Below are positions 36,490 to 45,300 of a DNA stretch of 64,000 nucleotides, in pieces. Source of the stretch: Nocardioidaceae bacterium (GTDB lineage: Bacteria > Actinomycetota > Actinomycetes > Propionibacteriales > Nocardioidaceae); assembly GCA_030655315.1 (NCBI GenBank), contig JAURVT010000028.1, positions 1 to 64,000 of the forward strand. The letters run 5' to 3'. Position 1 is the stretch's first letter, and every line of letters starts with the position of its first letter. A model generated the notes under the pieces. That model saw nothing but the letters and a program-made list of their open reading frames with translations. It had not been told where the DNA came from and made no database searches. A program made the position numbers and the translations under genes.

Positions 36490-36756
36490 TCAGGCCGACG
36501 CCCACCCGGGCTCGGGATCGGGGTCGACCGCCGTGACGAGCCGCAGCGGCGGCACCAGGCCCACCGACGCGAGGGCCGCGAGCGCGTCCTGCTCCGCGGG
36601 GTCGAGGTGGACGCCGTCGGGCGGCCCGCCCAGCAGCACGCTGACGACGCAGTCGCCGCAGGCGCGTGGACCGCGCACCAGGCAGCTGTCGCAGTCGATG
36701 GTCACGGGGTCGGCCGCGTCGGGGCTGGAGGGGCTGAAGGGATCGGGCTCGAACAT
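36490..36756 (-). CDS. Small protein with CxxC and CxxC pairs
   Basis: An 88-residue acidic protein. Its middle holds two cysteine pairs (C-D-S-C and, seven residues on, C-G-D-C), a likely zinc site, followed by V-V-S-V-L-L-G-G-P. ATG at 36756 has an AGGAGA-like site upstream. It stands between NlpC/P60 and the divergent exonuclease gene, as in related actinobacteria. No named family is claimed; a small zinc-binding role is inferred from the cysteines. Confidence 0.75.
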   Translation of the reverse strand: MFEPDPFSPSSPDAADPVTIDCDSCLVRGPRACGDCVVSVLLGGPPDGVHLDPAEQDALAALASVGLVPPLRLVTAVDPDPEPGWASA

Positions 36757-36923
36757 CGCTGGTCTCCTCTGGTCGGTGTCCGTCAGGACGTGTCCGGCGG
36801 CGTGGACCGCGGGGAAGGGTCGGACGTCGACGACGCTAGGCAGGGCCTCCGACAAAACCGGTCCGGCGCGTCCCGCCCCCGACACGCACGCGTCGGGTGG
36901 ACGGTTCTGTCGGCGCGTCGACC

Positions 36924-36929
36924 TAGGTT
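36924..36929 (+). promoter_or_regulatory. Leaderless-type -10 element of the exonuclease/GIY-YIG gene
   Basis: TAGGTT, 7 bases, then ATG at 36937. Confidence 0.5.
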
Positions 36930-36936
36930 GCGGGAC

Positions 36937-38748
36937 ATGGAGCAGACGACCGCGGTCCGTGCCGTGCAGGGCTCGTTCGACGAGCTCGGGCGGGCGCTGC
37001 GCGACGTCACGTTCTGCGTCGTCGACCTCGAGACCACGGGCGGCTCGGCCGCCAAGGGATCGATGATCACCGAGATCGGCGCGGTCAAGGTGCGCGGCGG
37101 CGAGGTGCTCGGGGAGTTCCAGACGCTCGTCAACCCGCAGGGCCAGATCCCCGCGTTCATCGCGGTGCTCACCGGCATCACCGACGCCATGGTCGCCGGC
37201 GCGCCCCGCATCGACGCGGCGCTGCCGGCGTTCCTCGAGTTCGCCCGGGGCACGGTGCTGGTCGCCCACAACGCGCCGTTCGACATCGGCTTCCTCAAGC
37301 ACTTCTGCGCCGCCACCGGCCGCCCCTGGCCGGGGTTCGAGACCCTCGACACCGCGGTGCTCGCCCGCCGGGTCCTCCACGCGGGCGAGGTGCGCAACTG
37401 CAAGCTCGGCACCCTCGCGGCGCACTTCTCGGCGAGCACCACGCCCACGCACCGCGCCCTCGACGACGCACGGGCCACGGTCGACGTCCTGCACGGGCTG
37501 TTCGAGCGGCTCGGTCCCGTCGGCGTCCACACGCTGGAGGAGCTCGGCACCTTCAGCTCTCGGGTCTCCCCCGAGCAACGCCGCAAGCGCCACCTCGGCG
37601 ACCACCTGCCTGACGCGCCCGGCGTCTACGTGTTCCGCGACGCCCGCGACCGGCCGCTCTACATCGGCACCTCGAAGAGCCTGCGCACCCGCGTCCGCGG
37701 CTACTTCACCTCGAGCGAGACCCGCACCCGGATGGGCGAGATGGTGGCGCTCGCCGTGCGCGTCGAGGGCATCGTGTGCGCCACCCCGCTCGAGGCGCAG
37801 GTCCGCGAGCTGCGGCTGATCGGGCTGCACAAGCCGCCCTACAACCGGCGCTCGCGGTTCCCCGAGAAGGTCAGCTGGGTCAAGGTCACCCGCGAGCCGT
37901 GGCCGCGGCTGTCGATCGTCCGCCAGGTGATCGACGACGGCGCCGACTACCTCGGCCCGTTCGGGCGCCGCAAGGCCGCCGAGAGCGCCGTCGCCGCGCT
38001 GCACGAGGCGTTCTCCATCCGCCAGTGCGCCGGACGCCTCCCCCGGGCCGCGTCCCGCGCGGCGTGCGTGCTGGCCGAGATGCGGGCCTGCCTGTCCCCC
38101 TGCGACGGCACCGCGACCGCCGACGCCTACGCGATCGAGGTCGACCGGGTCCGCACCAGCCTGCTCACCGACCCCTCGGCGGTGGTCGAGGCCGTCGAGG
38201 CCAAGATGGCCGACCTCGCGTCGCAGGAGCGCTACGAGGACGCCGGCACCCACCGCGACCGGCTCGCCACGTTCCTGGGCGCGGCCGCCCGCACCCAGCG
38301 GCTCAGCGCCCTCACCTCCCGCGCCGAGGTCGTCGCCGCGCGCATCGGCGACCGCGGCACCTGGGAGGTCCACGTCGTGCGGCACGGCCGGCTCGCCGCG
38401 AGCGGCAGCATCCCCGGCGGGGTCGACGTCCGCGCCTGGGTCGAGGAGCTGCGGGCCGGCGCCGAGACGGTGGAGGACGGGCCCGGTCCGGTGCCCGCCG
38501 CGTCCGCCGCCGAGACCGAGCTGGTCCTGCGCTGGCTCGAGCTCGACGGCCTGCGCCTGGTCGAGATCGACGGCCCCTGGGTGTGCCCCGTCGGCGGCGC
38601 CAGCCGGTTCCTCCCCCGCTTCGACGCCGCGGCCGACGCCCGCTCGAGCCTGGTGCCGTTCGACGAGCAGCAACGCTCCGGCGGCTGGCGCACCGAGCAC
38701 CGGCCCCGACGCGCCGGGGCCGGTGCACCGCCGTCACGGACTGCGTAG
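36937..38748 (+). CDS. DEDDh 3'-5' exonuclease fused to UvrC-like GIY-YIG nuclease
   Basis: A 603-residue fusion. Residues about 25-190 form a DnaQ-like exonuclease with the acidic motifs V-D-L-E-T-T-G, H-N-A-P-F-D-I-G-F-L and H-R-A-L-D-D-A. Residues about 220-310 form a GIY-YIG nuclease (A-P-G-V-Y-V-F, P-L-Y-I-G-T-S-K), and the rest resembles the N-terminal half of UvrC including a UvrB/C-like segment (Y-E-D-A-G-T-H-R-D-R). It lacks the UvrC C-terminal half. Such fusions (Rv2191 type) are thought to act in DNA repair beside UvrABC. ATG at 36937 follows a -10 element by 7 bases. Confidence 0.9.
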   Translation: MEQTTAVRAVQGSFDELGRALRDVTFCVVDLETTGGSAAKGSMITEIGAVKVRGGEVLGEFQTLVNPQGQIPAFIAVLTGITDAMVAGAPRIDAALPAFLEFARGTVLVAHNAPFDIGFLKHFCAATGRPWPGFETLDTAVLARRVLHAGEVRNCKLGTLAAHFSASTTPTHRALDDARATVDVLHGLFERLGPVGVHTLEELGTFSSRVSPEQRRKRHLGDHLPDAPGVYVFRDARDRPLYIGTSKSLRTRVRGYFTSSETRTRMGEMVALAVRVEGIVCATPLEAQVRELRLIGLHKPPYNRRSRFPEKVSWVKVTREPWPRLSIVRQVIDDGADYLGPFGRRKAAESAVAALHEAFSIRQCAGRLPRAASRAACVLAEMRACLSPCDGTATADAYAIEVDRVRTSLLTDPSAVVEAVEAKMADLASQERYEDAGTHRDRLATFLGAAARTQRLSALTSRAEVVAARIGDRGTWEVHVVRHGRLAASGSIPGGVDVRAWVEELRAGAETVEDGPGPVPAASAAETELVLRWLELDGLRLVEIDGPWVCPVGGASRFLPRFDAAADARSSLVPFDEQQRSGGWRTEHRPRRAGAGAPPSRTA

Positions 38749-38751
38749 TCT
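38746..38751 (+). promoter_or_regulatory. Leaderless-type -10 element overlapping the exonuclease stop codon
   Basis: TAGTCT, 6 bases, then ATG at 38758. The TAG of the hexamer is also the stop codon of the upstream gene. Confidence 0.45.
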
Positions 38752-38757
38752 GCAGCC

Positions 38758-39033
38758 ATGGTCACCGCCATCGTCTTCGTCAACGCCGAGGTCGCCCGCA
38801 TCCCCGAGGTGGGCGAGGCAATCGCCGCGCTCGAGGGCGTCAGCGAGGTCTACTCGGTCACCGGCCAGATCGACCTGATCGCGATCGTGCGCGTCCGCCG
38901 CCACGACGACATCGCGGCCGTCGTCGCCGACCGCCTCAACAAGGTCGACGGGGTCCTGTCCACCCAGACCCACATCGCCTTCCAGACCTTCTCCGAGCAC
39001 GACCTCGACGCCGCCTTCTCCATCGGCGGCTGA
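38758..39033 (+). CDS. Stand-alone Lrp/AsnC ligand-binding (RAM) domain protein
   Basis: A 91-residue protein consisting only of the RAM domain of Lrp/AsnC regulators: strand V-T-A-I-V-F-V-N, helix, S-V-T-G-Q-I-D-L-I-A-I-V, helix, and T-H-I-A-F-Q-T-F. The helix-turn-helix is missing, so it cannot bind DNA alone; such proteins may sense small ligands or oligomerise with full-length Lrp proteins. One full-length Lrp is encoded at 20622. It lies 9 bases after the exonuclease gene, and a composite palindromic repeat follows. Confidence 0.9.
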   Translation: MVTAIVFVNAEVARIPEVGEAIAALEGVSEVYSVTGQIDLIAIVRVRRHDDIAAVVADRLNKVDGVLSTQTHIAFQTFSEHDLDAAFSIGG

Positions 39034-39113
39034 GGCCCCCGGCATCTCGCCTGGCATCGTTGCTGCCTCGTCAGCCGGGCGCCGTGAACCTCAGCCCTCT
39101 CGGGGTTCCTGCT

Positions 39114-39344
39114 GTCGGATTCCCAGGTAGGCACGGCTTTCCGACGGAACCACGGAGAACTCTCCGGGTTCTCGTCGGTTCTCCGGGCCAGGTGGGACGG
39201 ACGGTGCTGGTGGGACGGACCTCGTGGCCCTCGACCCACCGGCCCCACCCGCCACGCGGGCACCACCTGGCACGGGAATCCGACCCACACCCGGGAAGTT
39301 CTCCGTGGTCATGTCGGAAGACCGTGCCTACCTGGGAATCCGAC
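39114..39344. repeat. Dispersed palindromic repeat, copy B (composite)
   Basis: A 231-bp element whose ends share the GTCGGATTCCCAGGTAGGCA arm of the copy at 14318, in inverted orientation, with symmetry continuing inward past CCACGGAGAACT on both sides (about 55 bp per arm). The middle is unlike copy A and holds an internal repeat of GGTGGGACGGAC and, at 39274-39284, another GGGAATCCGAC end, as if two elements had merged. It lies between convergent genes, 8 bases from the trpD stop, and is the only content of the 319-bp gap 39034-39352. Confidence 0.88.
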
Positions 39345-39352
39345 GGATGGGA

Positions 39353-40396
39353 TCAGGGGGTGGCGAGGTCGGCGGTGACGGTGGCCCAGCGGTCGAGGAC
39401 GCGGCGGGCGGAGCCGGAGTCGATGGAGATGCGGGCGCGGTCCATGCCGGCGCGCATGCGGGTGGTGAGGTCGCCGGGGTCGGCGGCGTGGGCGGCGAGG
39501 CCCGCGGCGGCGTTCATCAGGACGGCGTCGCGGACCGGGCCGGTCTCGCCGTCGACGAGCCGGCCGAAGACCGCGGCGTTGAAGGCCGCGTCACCACCGG
39601 CGAGCGCGTCGATGGCCGACAGCTCCACGCCGAGGTCGCGGGGGTCGAGGGTGGCGGTCTCCACCTCGCCGCCGCGCACCACCCAGACCGACGTGGTGGT
39701 GGTGACGGTGATCTCGTCCAGCCCGTCGTCGCCACGGAACACCAGGGCGTCGACGCCGCGGCGCGCGAACACGCCCGCCATCACCGGCGCCATCGTGCGG
39801 TCGGCGACGCCCACGGCGCACGCCGCCGGACGGGCGGGGTTAGTCAGCGGGCCCAGGAAGTTGAACGTGGTGGCGATGCCCAGCTCGCGGCGCGGGGCGC
39901 CCGCGTAGCGCAGGGAGGCGTGGAAGACCGGGGCGAAGCAGAAGGTGATGCCCGCCCGGCGCACCACCTCGGCCACCGCCGCGGGCGTGAGGTCGAGGCG
40001 GACGCCGAGCTGCTCGAGCACGTCGGCGGACCCGCTGGCGCTCGACGCCGCCCGGTTGCCGTGCTTGACCACCGGGACGCCGGCGCCGGCCATCACCACC
40101 GATGCCATCGTCGAGATGTTGACGGTGCGGGCCATGTCGCCGCCCGTCCCGACGATGTCGACCACGCGGCCCTCGACGTCCATCGGCGCCGCGTGGTGGT
40201 ACATCGTCTCCACCAGGCCCTCGACCTCGGCGACGGTCTCGCCCTTGGCGCGCAGGGCGACGGCGAACCCGGCGATCTGCGCCGGGGTCGCGGCGCCGCT
40301 GAGGATCTCCTCCATCGCCCAGGAGGTGGCCTCGACGTCGAGGTCGCGCCCGGCGACCAGGGCCGTCAGGACGACCGGCCAGCTCAGGTCGCTCAC
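39353..40396 (-). CDS. trpD: Anthranilate phosphoribosyltransferase
   Basis: Second step of tryptophan synthesis, joining anthranilate and PRPP. The 347-residue product has the PRPP loop G-T-G-G-D-M near residue 85, N-I-S-T, the K-H-G-N-R anthranilate segment, and the [10 protein letters not shown] signature. The GTG at 40396 overlaps the upstream receiver-like gene by 4 bp (GTGA). No other trp genes are nearby; trpD beside ctaE is the normal actinobacterial location (Rv2192c). A palindromic repeat lies just after the stop. Confidence 0.95.
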   Translation of the reverse strand: MSDLSWPVVLTALVAGRDLDVEATSWAMEEILSGAATPAQIAGFAVALRAKGETVAEVEGLVETMYHHAAPMDVEGRVVDIVGTGGDMARTVNISTMASVVMAGAGVPVVKHGNRAASSASGSADVLEQLGVRLDLTPAAVAEVVRRAGITFCFAPVFHASLRYAGAPRRELGIATTFNFLGPLTNPARPAACAVGVADRTMAPVMAGVFARRGVDALVFRGDDGLDEITVTTTTSVWVVRGGEVETATLDPRDLGVELSAIDALAGGDAAFNAAVFGRLVDGETGPVRDAVLMNAAAGLAAHAADPGDLTTRMRAGMDRARISIDSGSARRVLDRWATVTADLATP

Positions 40397-40812
40397 GACA
40401 CCTGGCTGCGGACCAGCCCGATCACGCACTCGGCCAGGGCGAACGCGTCCAACGGGTGCGAGACGACGCCGTCGGCGCGCGACCAGGTGGCCAGCCAGGC
40501 GTCCTGGGGACGGGCGGTGAGCACGACGATCGGCGGGCAGCGGTAGATCTCGTCCTTGAGCTGACGGGCCACGCCCATCCCACCGGCGGGCGACGCCTCG
40601 CCGTCGAGGATCGCCAGGTCGACGCCCCCGGCGTCCATCGTGGCGATGACCACGGGCTCGGTGGCGCACTCGACGTAGTCGAGCTCGGGGAGGTCCGGGT
40701 GGGGGCGCCGCCCGAGCGCCGCACGGACCTGGGCCCGGGTGCTCGAGTCGTCGCTGTAGAGCAGGACCTTGAGGGGGCGCACGGGGGTGGCGGGGCTGTC
40801 GTGGTCGCTCAC
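40393..40812 (-). CDS. Degenerate response-regulator receiver protein
   Basis: A 139-residue single receiver-like domain without an output domain. The acidic pair (Y-S-D-D-S) and a phospho-acceptor-like Asp (L-A-I-L-D-G-E) are present, as is the Thr in V-V-L-T-A, but the conserved Lys before Pro at strand 5 is His (V-S-H-P-L), so phosphorylation switching may be lost. It is coupled to trpD by a 4-bp overlap and divergent from ctaE. Its start GTG at 40812 has TACGAT 6 bases upstream. Role unknown; it may bind a partner at the membrane or in tryptophan control. Confidence 0.8.
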   Translation of the reverse strand: MSDHDSPATPVRPLKVLLYSDDSSTRAQVRAALGRRPHPDLPELDYVECATEPVVIATMDAGGVDLAILDGEASPAGGMGVARQLKDEIYRCPPIVVLTARPQDAWLATWSRADGVVSHPLDAFALAECVIGLVRSQVS

Positions 40813-40818
40813 GCAGGC

Positions 40819-40824
40819 ATCGTA
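40819..40824 (-). promoter_or_regulatory. Leaderless-type -10 element of the receiver-like/trpD operon
   Basis: On the minus strand TACGAT, 6 bases, then GTG at 40812. Confidence 0.5.
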
Positions 40825-40880
40825 GCCACGCGCGTAGGTTTCGTGAGGGGGCGGGGATGCCGTCGGGACCTCGGTACGTT

Positions 40881-40886
40881 CATAAT
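40881..40886 (+). promoter_or_regulatory. Leaderless-type -10 element of ctaE
   Basis: CATAAT, one base off TATAAT and one of the few AT-rich hexamers in the window, then 6 bases, then GTG at 40893. Confidence 0.55.
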
Positions 40887-40892
40887 GCTTGC

Positions 40893-41531
40893 GTGGCCAC
40901 GACCTCTGCGATCCCCGCGTCCCGCCTTCACGGGCAGACCAACCGACCCTCGATGGTCACGGTCGGCACGATCGTCTGGCTCGCCAGCGAGCTGATGTTC
41001 TTCGCGGCGCTGTTCGCCGCGTACTTCACGATCCGCGCCGTCAGCCCGGAGCTGTGGGCGATCGAGACCGAGAAGCTCAACGTCCCGTTCGCGACGGTCA
41101 ACACGACGATCCTCGTCCTGTCGTCGGTCACCTGCCAGTGGGGCGTCTTCGCCGCCGAGAAGGGCCGTGTCGGCCGCTCGGGCAGCATCTTCCAGATCTC
41201 CGGCTGGGGCATGCGCGAGTGGTTCGGCCTCACCTACGTGATGGGCGCCATCTTCATCGGCGGCCAGACCTTCGAGTACGCCGAGCTGGTCCACGAGAAC
41301 GTGACGCTCGCGTCGTCGCCGTACGGCAGCGTGTTCTACCTCGCCACCGGCTTCCACGGCATCCACGTGGTCGGCGGCCTGATCGCGTTCCTGCTGGTCC
41401 TCGGCCGCACCTTCATGGCCCGCCGGTTCACCCACGAGCAGGCCGTCTCGGCCATCGTCGTGTCGTACTACTGGCACTTCGTCGACGTCGTGTGGATCGG
41501 CCTGTTCGCCACCGTCTACCTGATCAAGTAA
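40893..41531 (+). CDS. ctaE: Cytochrome c oxidase (aa3) subunit III
   Basis: A 212-residue integral membrane subunit of the terminal oxidase with five membrane helices, including W-L-A-S-E-L-M-F-F, the G-F-H-G-I-H-V motif and [10 protein letters not shown] at the C-terminus, all standard for subunit III. The GTG at 40893 follows a -10 element by 6 bases, and no ribosome binding site is present, so the message is probably leaderless. It leads the ctaE-qcrC-qcrA-qcrB run; in actinobacteria these proteins form one bcc-aa3 supercomplex. Confidence 0.96.
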   Translation: MATTSAIPASRLHGQTNRPSMVTVGTIVWLASELMFFAALFAAYFTIRAVSPELWAIETEKLNVPFATVNTTILVLSSVTCQWGVFAAEKGRVGRSGSIFQISGWGMREWFGLTYVMGAIFIGGQTFEYAELVHENVTLASSPYGSVFYLATGFHGIHVVGGLIAFLLVLGRTFMARRFTHEQAVSAIVVSYYWHFVDVVWIGLFATVYLIK

Positions 41532-41646
41532 GACCGTCGCAGGGGCGTGGAGACTTAGCCCCACCTGATCGGACAACTGAAGAGCCTGCGGGGTTGAATG
41601 AACTCAGCAGCACCACGAATCCCCTGAGATGGAAGAGGTCCCAGTC

Positions 41647-42483
41647 GTGCGGTTCCTGTCCACGCGTCGCCGCCACCCGCTGGCCGGCCTCGTCGTGCTG
41701 CTCCTTGGCCTGATCGCGGTCGGTGGGCTGTACTCAGCCGTCGCTCCCGACTCCGCGACCGCCGAGACCACCGATGCTCGCAAGGTGGAGGCAGGACGCC
41801 AGCTCTTCCTCGTCGGGTGCGCCACCTGCCACGGCAAGAACGCCGAGGGCATCCAGACCAAGAGCGGCGGCAACTACGGCCCCTCGCTCATCGGCGTGGG
41901 CGCCGCGGCCGTCGACTTCCAGGTCGGCACCGGCCGCATGCCGCTGGCCAACGCCTCGCAGCAGGCCCCGCGCAAGAAGCCGCAGTACACGCCCGAAGAG
42001 GTCTCCGAGCTGTCCGCATACGTCGCGACGCTCGCGCCCGGACCGGCGATCCCGTCCGAGGAGTACACCGACGCCTCCGGCGCCTCCGACGAGGTCATCT
42101 CCGAGGGCGGCGAGTTCTTCCGCACCAACTGCACCGCCTGCCACAACTCGGTCGGCGCCGGCGGCGCCCTCCCCGGCGGCCGCTACGCCCCCAAGCTCAC
42201 CGGCGTGAGCGGCAAGCACATCTACGAGGCCATGGTCACCGGCCCGCAGCAGATGCCCGTCTTCAACGACGCGGTCATCACCCCCGAGGACAAGCGCGCG
42301 GTCATCGCCTACATCAAGACCGTCCAGGCCGAGCCCACCTACGGCGGCCTCGGTGGCGGCGGCCTCGGCCCCGTGGTCGACGGCATGTTCACCTGGATCA
42401 TCGGCATCGGCGGCCTCGTCGTCATCGCCACCTGGATCGCCGCCCACGGCGCCCGGGTCAAGCGCAAGGAGTCGCGCTCGTGA
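41647..42483 (+). CDS. qcrC: Cytochrome bc1 complex diheme cytochrome c subunit
   Basis: A 278-residue membrane-anchored cytochrome cc. After an N-terminal helix it has two heme c domains with C-A-T-C-H and C-T-A-C-H, then a C-terminal anchor helix (I-I-G-I-G-G-L-V-V-I). It passes electrons from the Rieske protein to the oxidase and replaces soluble cytochrome c. GTG at 41647 is preferred: AGAGG lies 8 bases upstream and relatives begin M-R-F-L; an in-frame ATG at 41629 is the alternative. Its stop overlaps the qcrA start (GTGA). Confidence 0.95.
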   Translation: MRFLSTRRRHPLAGLVVLLLGLIAVGGLYSAVAPDSATAETTDARKVEAGRQLFLVGCATCHGKNAEGIQTKSGGNYGPSLIGVGAAAVDFQVGTGRMPLANASQQAPRKKPQYTPEEVSELSAYVATLAPGPAIPSEEYTDASGASDEVISEGGEFFRTNCTACHNSVGAGGALPGGRYAPKLTGVSGKHIYEAMVTGPQQMPVFNDAVITPEDKRAVIAYIKTVQAEPTYGGLGGGGLGPVVDGMFTWIIGIGGLVVIATWIAAHGARVKRKESRS

Positions 42484-43577
42484 GCACCCACCAGCCCGGT
42501 GACGCCGTCCAGCGCGCCGACGACGCCGACCCGCACGGCGAGGTCGAGGTCAAGCAGGGCAGCTTCGCCGAGCGCGCGGAGCCCCTGGACAACCCGGGCC
42601 TGCCCGAGCACCTCCCCCGCCCCACCGACGTCTACCCCGAGGCCGAGCGCCGCGCGGAGCGTCAGGTCGCCGGGATGTTCTTCCTGGCCACCGTGCTCGC
42701 CCTGGCGTTCTGCGTCCTGTACTTCGTCGTCCCGATCGACGCGACGTTCCTCGGCTGGTCCGGGCTCAACTTCGCCCTCGGCGGCACGCTGGGCGCCTCG
42801 CTCCTGCTCATCGGTCTCGGCGCGGTCCAGTGGGCCAAGAAGCTGATGGCCGACGAGGAGATGGTGGAGATGCGCCACCCGGCGGTCTCCAACGACGACG
42901 ACCGCACCGAGATGCTCGCCAAGTTCAACCAGGGCGTCAACGAGTCGGGCATCCGTCGCCGCCCCCTGATCCGCAACACCCTGCTGGGCGCCCTCGGCGT
43001 CCTGGGCCTCCCGGCCATCGTCCTGCTGCGCGACCTCGGTCCGCTGCCGGGCAAGAAGCAGTTCGAGACCGTCTGGGCCTCGGGCATGCGCGTCGTCAAC
43101 GACGTCGCCGGGACGCCCCTGCGCCCCGCCGACATCGAGGTCGGCCAGCTCGTCAACGCCCAGCCGTTCGCGTTCTTCGAGACCGACGAGTCGGGCGAGC
43201 ACGTCATCCACGGCGCCGAGCTCCTGCAGGAGAAGTCCAAGGCGTCCGTCATCGTGGTCCGGATGCGTCCGGAGGACATCACGCCGGCGCCGGGCCAGGA
43301 GAACTGGGGCATCGAGGGCATCCTCTGCTTCTCCAAGATCTGCACCCACGTCGGCTGCCCGATCAGCCTGTGGGAGCAGCAGACGCACCACCTGCTGTGC
43401 CCCTGCCACCAGAGCACGTACGACCTCTCTGACGGCGGCAAGGTCATCTTCGGACCCGCGCACCGGCCGCTCCCGCAGCTGCCGCTCGCGCTGGACGACG
43501 AGGGCTACATCATCGCGACGAGCGACTTCACGGTCCCCGTCGGACCCAGCTTCCCTGAAGTGGAGCAAGACAAGTGA
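42480..43577 (+). CDS. qcrA: Cytochrome bc1 complex Rieske iron-sulfur subunit
   Basis: A 365-residue subunit of the actinobacterial type, with three membrane helices (about 60-80, 90-115 and 165-185) before the Rieske domain. The [2Fe-2S] ligands are in C-T-H-V-G-C and C-P-C-H-Q-S. It carries electrons from menaquinol to QcrC. The GTG start overlaps the qcrC stop, and its own stop overlaps the qcrB start, both by 4 bp, so the three subunits are made in fixed proportion. Confidence 0.96.
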   Translation: MSTHQPGDAVQRADDADPHGEVEVKQGSFAERAEPLDNPGLPEHLPRPTDVYPEAERRAERQVAGMFFLATVLALAFCVLYFVVPIDATFLGWSGLNFALGGTLGASLLLIGLGAVQWAKKLMADEEMVEMRHPAVSNDDDRTEMLAKFNQGVNESGIRRRPLIRNTLLGALGVLGLPAIVLLRDLGPLPGKKQFETVWASGMRVVNDVAGTPLRPADIEVGQLVNAQPFAFFETDESGEHVIHGAELLQEKSKASVIVVRMRPEDITPAPGQENWGIEGILCFSKICTHVGCPISLWEQQTHHLLCPCHQSTYDLSDGGKVIFGPAHRPLPQLPLALDDEGYIIATSDFTVPVGPSFPEVEQDK

Positions 43578-45286
43578 CCCAGATCACGACTGACACACCG
43601 CTGGAGGAGTCAGCCTTCGGCAAGAAGGCGGCCGGCCCCGTCGGGTGGCTCGACTCCCGCCTCGGTCTGGCCAAGGCCGGCAAGGGCCTGGTCCGCAAGG
43701 TCTTCCCCGACCACTGGTCGTTCTTCCTGGGCGAGATCGCGCTCTACAGCTTCATCGTCCTGCTGCTCACCGGCGTGTTCCTGACGTTCTGGTACGTGCC
43801 GAGCATGGAGGAGGTCACCTACACCGGGTCCTACGCCCCGTTGCGCGGCCTCGAGATGTCCAAGGCCTACGCCTCGACGCTCGACATCTCCTTCGACATC
43901 CGCGGTGGCCTGCTCATGCGGCAGATCCACCACTGGGCCGCGATGCTCTTCATCGCCTCGATGATCGCCCACATGCTGCGCGTGTTCTTCACCGGCGCGT
44001 ACCGCAAGCCGCGTGAGGTCAACTGGCTCATCGGTGTCGGCCTGTTCAGCCTCGCGCTGATCGAGGGCTTCGCCGGCTACTCGCTCCCCGACGACCTGCT
44101 GTCGGGCACGGGTCTGCGCTTCGTCGACGGACTGATCCGCTCGATCCCGATCATCGGGTCCTACGCCGAGTTCTTCGTCTTCGGCGGCGAGTACCCCGGT
44201 GAGCTGATCATCCCGCGCCTGTACATGGCGCACATCCTGCTGGTCCCGGCCATCCTGCTCGGCCTGATCACGGCGCACCTGCTGCTGCTCGTCTACCACA
44301 AGCACACGCAGTGGCCTGGACCCGGCCGCACCGAGAACAACGTCGTCGGCTACCCGGTCCTGCCGGTCTACGCCGCCAAGGCCGGTGGCTTCTTCTTCGT
44401 CGTGTTCGGCTTCATCGTCCTCGTCTCGGCGACGCTGCAGCTCAACCCGGTGTGGAGCTACGGCCCCTACAACCCGTCCGAGGTGACCGCGGGCTCGCAG
44501 CCCGACTGGTACATGGGCTGGGTCGAGGGTGCGGTGCGCATCATGCCGAACTGGGAGACCACGATCCTGGGCTGGACCTTCAGCTGGAACGTGTTCATCC
44601 CCGCCGTGGTGCTGCTGACCGCGCTGTTCGGCCTGCTGGCCGCCTACCCGTTCGTCGAGCGCTGGGTGACCAAGGACGACCGCGAGCACCACCTGCTGCA
44701 GCGTCCCCGCAACGCCCCGGTCCGCACGGGCCTCGGCGTGGCCGGCATGACGGCCTACGGCGTCCTGTGGATCGCCGGCGGCAACGACGTCATCGCCACG
44801 CAGTTCCACATGGACATCTACACGATCACCTGGCTCTGCCGGATCGGCTTCTTCGTGGCCCCCGTCATCGCCTTCGTGGTCACCAAGCGGATCTGCATCT
44901 CGCTGCAGCGCCAGGACACCGAGACGCTGCTCCACGGATACGAGACCGGCGTGCTGGAGCGCTCGCCCGACGGCGGGTACTCCGAGCGTCACGCCCCGCT
45001 GCCGGCGAACGTGGCCTACACGGTCTCGGCGCGCGACGAGGTCAGGGTCATCGAGGCACCGGAGGACACCGACGAGCACGGCGTCCGCGCACCCGGTGGG
45101 CTCAAGGCCCGGCTCCACGCCCGCGCCTCGCGGTTCTACCACGAGGACGTCGCGGAGAAGCCGACCCGGCACGAGGTCGAGGAGGCGGCGCACCACCACG
45201 CCGACCACGACGGCCACGCGCTCGAGCCCGGCGCCCGCGACGAGTTCCAGGGCATCAGCGAGACGGGCGTGCCGCACCAGCACTGA
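43574..45286 (+). CDS. qcrB: Cytochrome bc1 complex cytochrome b subunit
   Basis: A 570-residue membrane protein carrying the two b hemes and the quinol sites. It has eight or nine helices; heme histidines appear in I-H-H-W-A-A-M-L-F, I-A-H-M-L-R, M-A-H-I-L and T-A-H-L-L-L-L-V-Y-H. The C-terminal 130 residues are charged and cytoplasmic, rich in His near the end, as in other actinobacteria. The protein is the known target of QcrB inhibitors in mycobacteria. GTG start overlaps qcrA by 4 bp. A strong hairpin follows 14 bases after the stop. Confidence 0.96.
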   Translation: MTQITTDTPLEESAFGKKAAGPVGWLDSRLGLAKAGKGLVRKVFPDHWSFFLGEIALYSFIVLLLTGVFLTFWYVPSMEEVTYTGSYAPLRGLEMSKAYASTLDISFDIRGGLLMRQIHHWAAMLFIASMIAHMLRVFFTGAYRKPREVNWLIGVGLFSLALIEGFAGYSLPDDLLSGTGLRFVDGLIRSIPIIGSYAEFFVFGGEYPGELIIPRLYMAHILLVPAILLGLITAHLLLLVYHKHTQWPGPGRTENNVVGYPVLPVYAAKAGGFFFVVFGFIVLVSATLQLNPVWSYGPYNPSEVTAGSQPDWYMGWVEGAVRIMPNWETTILGWTFSWNVFIPAVVLLTALFGLLAAYPFVERWVTKDDREHHLLQRPRNAPVRTGLGVAGMTAYGVLWIAGGNDVIATQFHMDIYTITWLCRIGFFVAPVIAFVVTKRICISLQRQDTETLLHGYETGVLERSPDGGYSERHAPLPANVAYTVSARDEVRVIEAPEDTDEHGVRAPGGLKARLHARASRFYHEDVAEKPTRHEVEEAAHHHADHDGHALEPGARDEFQGISETGVPHQH

Positions 45287-45300
45287 CCCGCACCGCCCGC

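Noticed and set aside
36757-38700. Minus-strand open frame opposite the exonuclease/GIY-YIG gene
   Set aside because: Antisense shadow; only the end of that frame, 36490-36756, is a real small gene.
41629-41646. ATG at 41629 as start of qcrC
   Set aside because: It adds six unconserved residues; GTG at 41647 has AGAGG at good distance and the usual family start.
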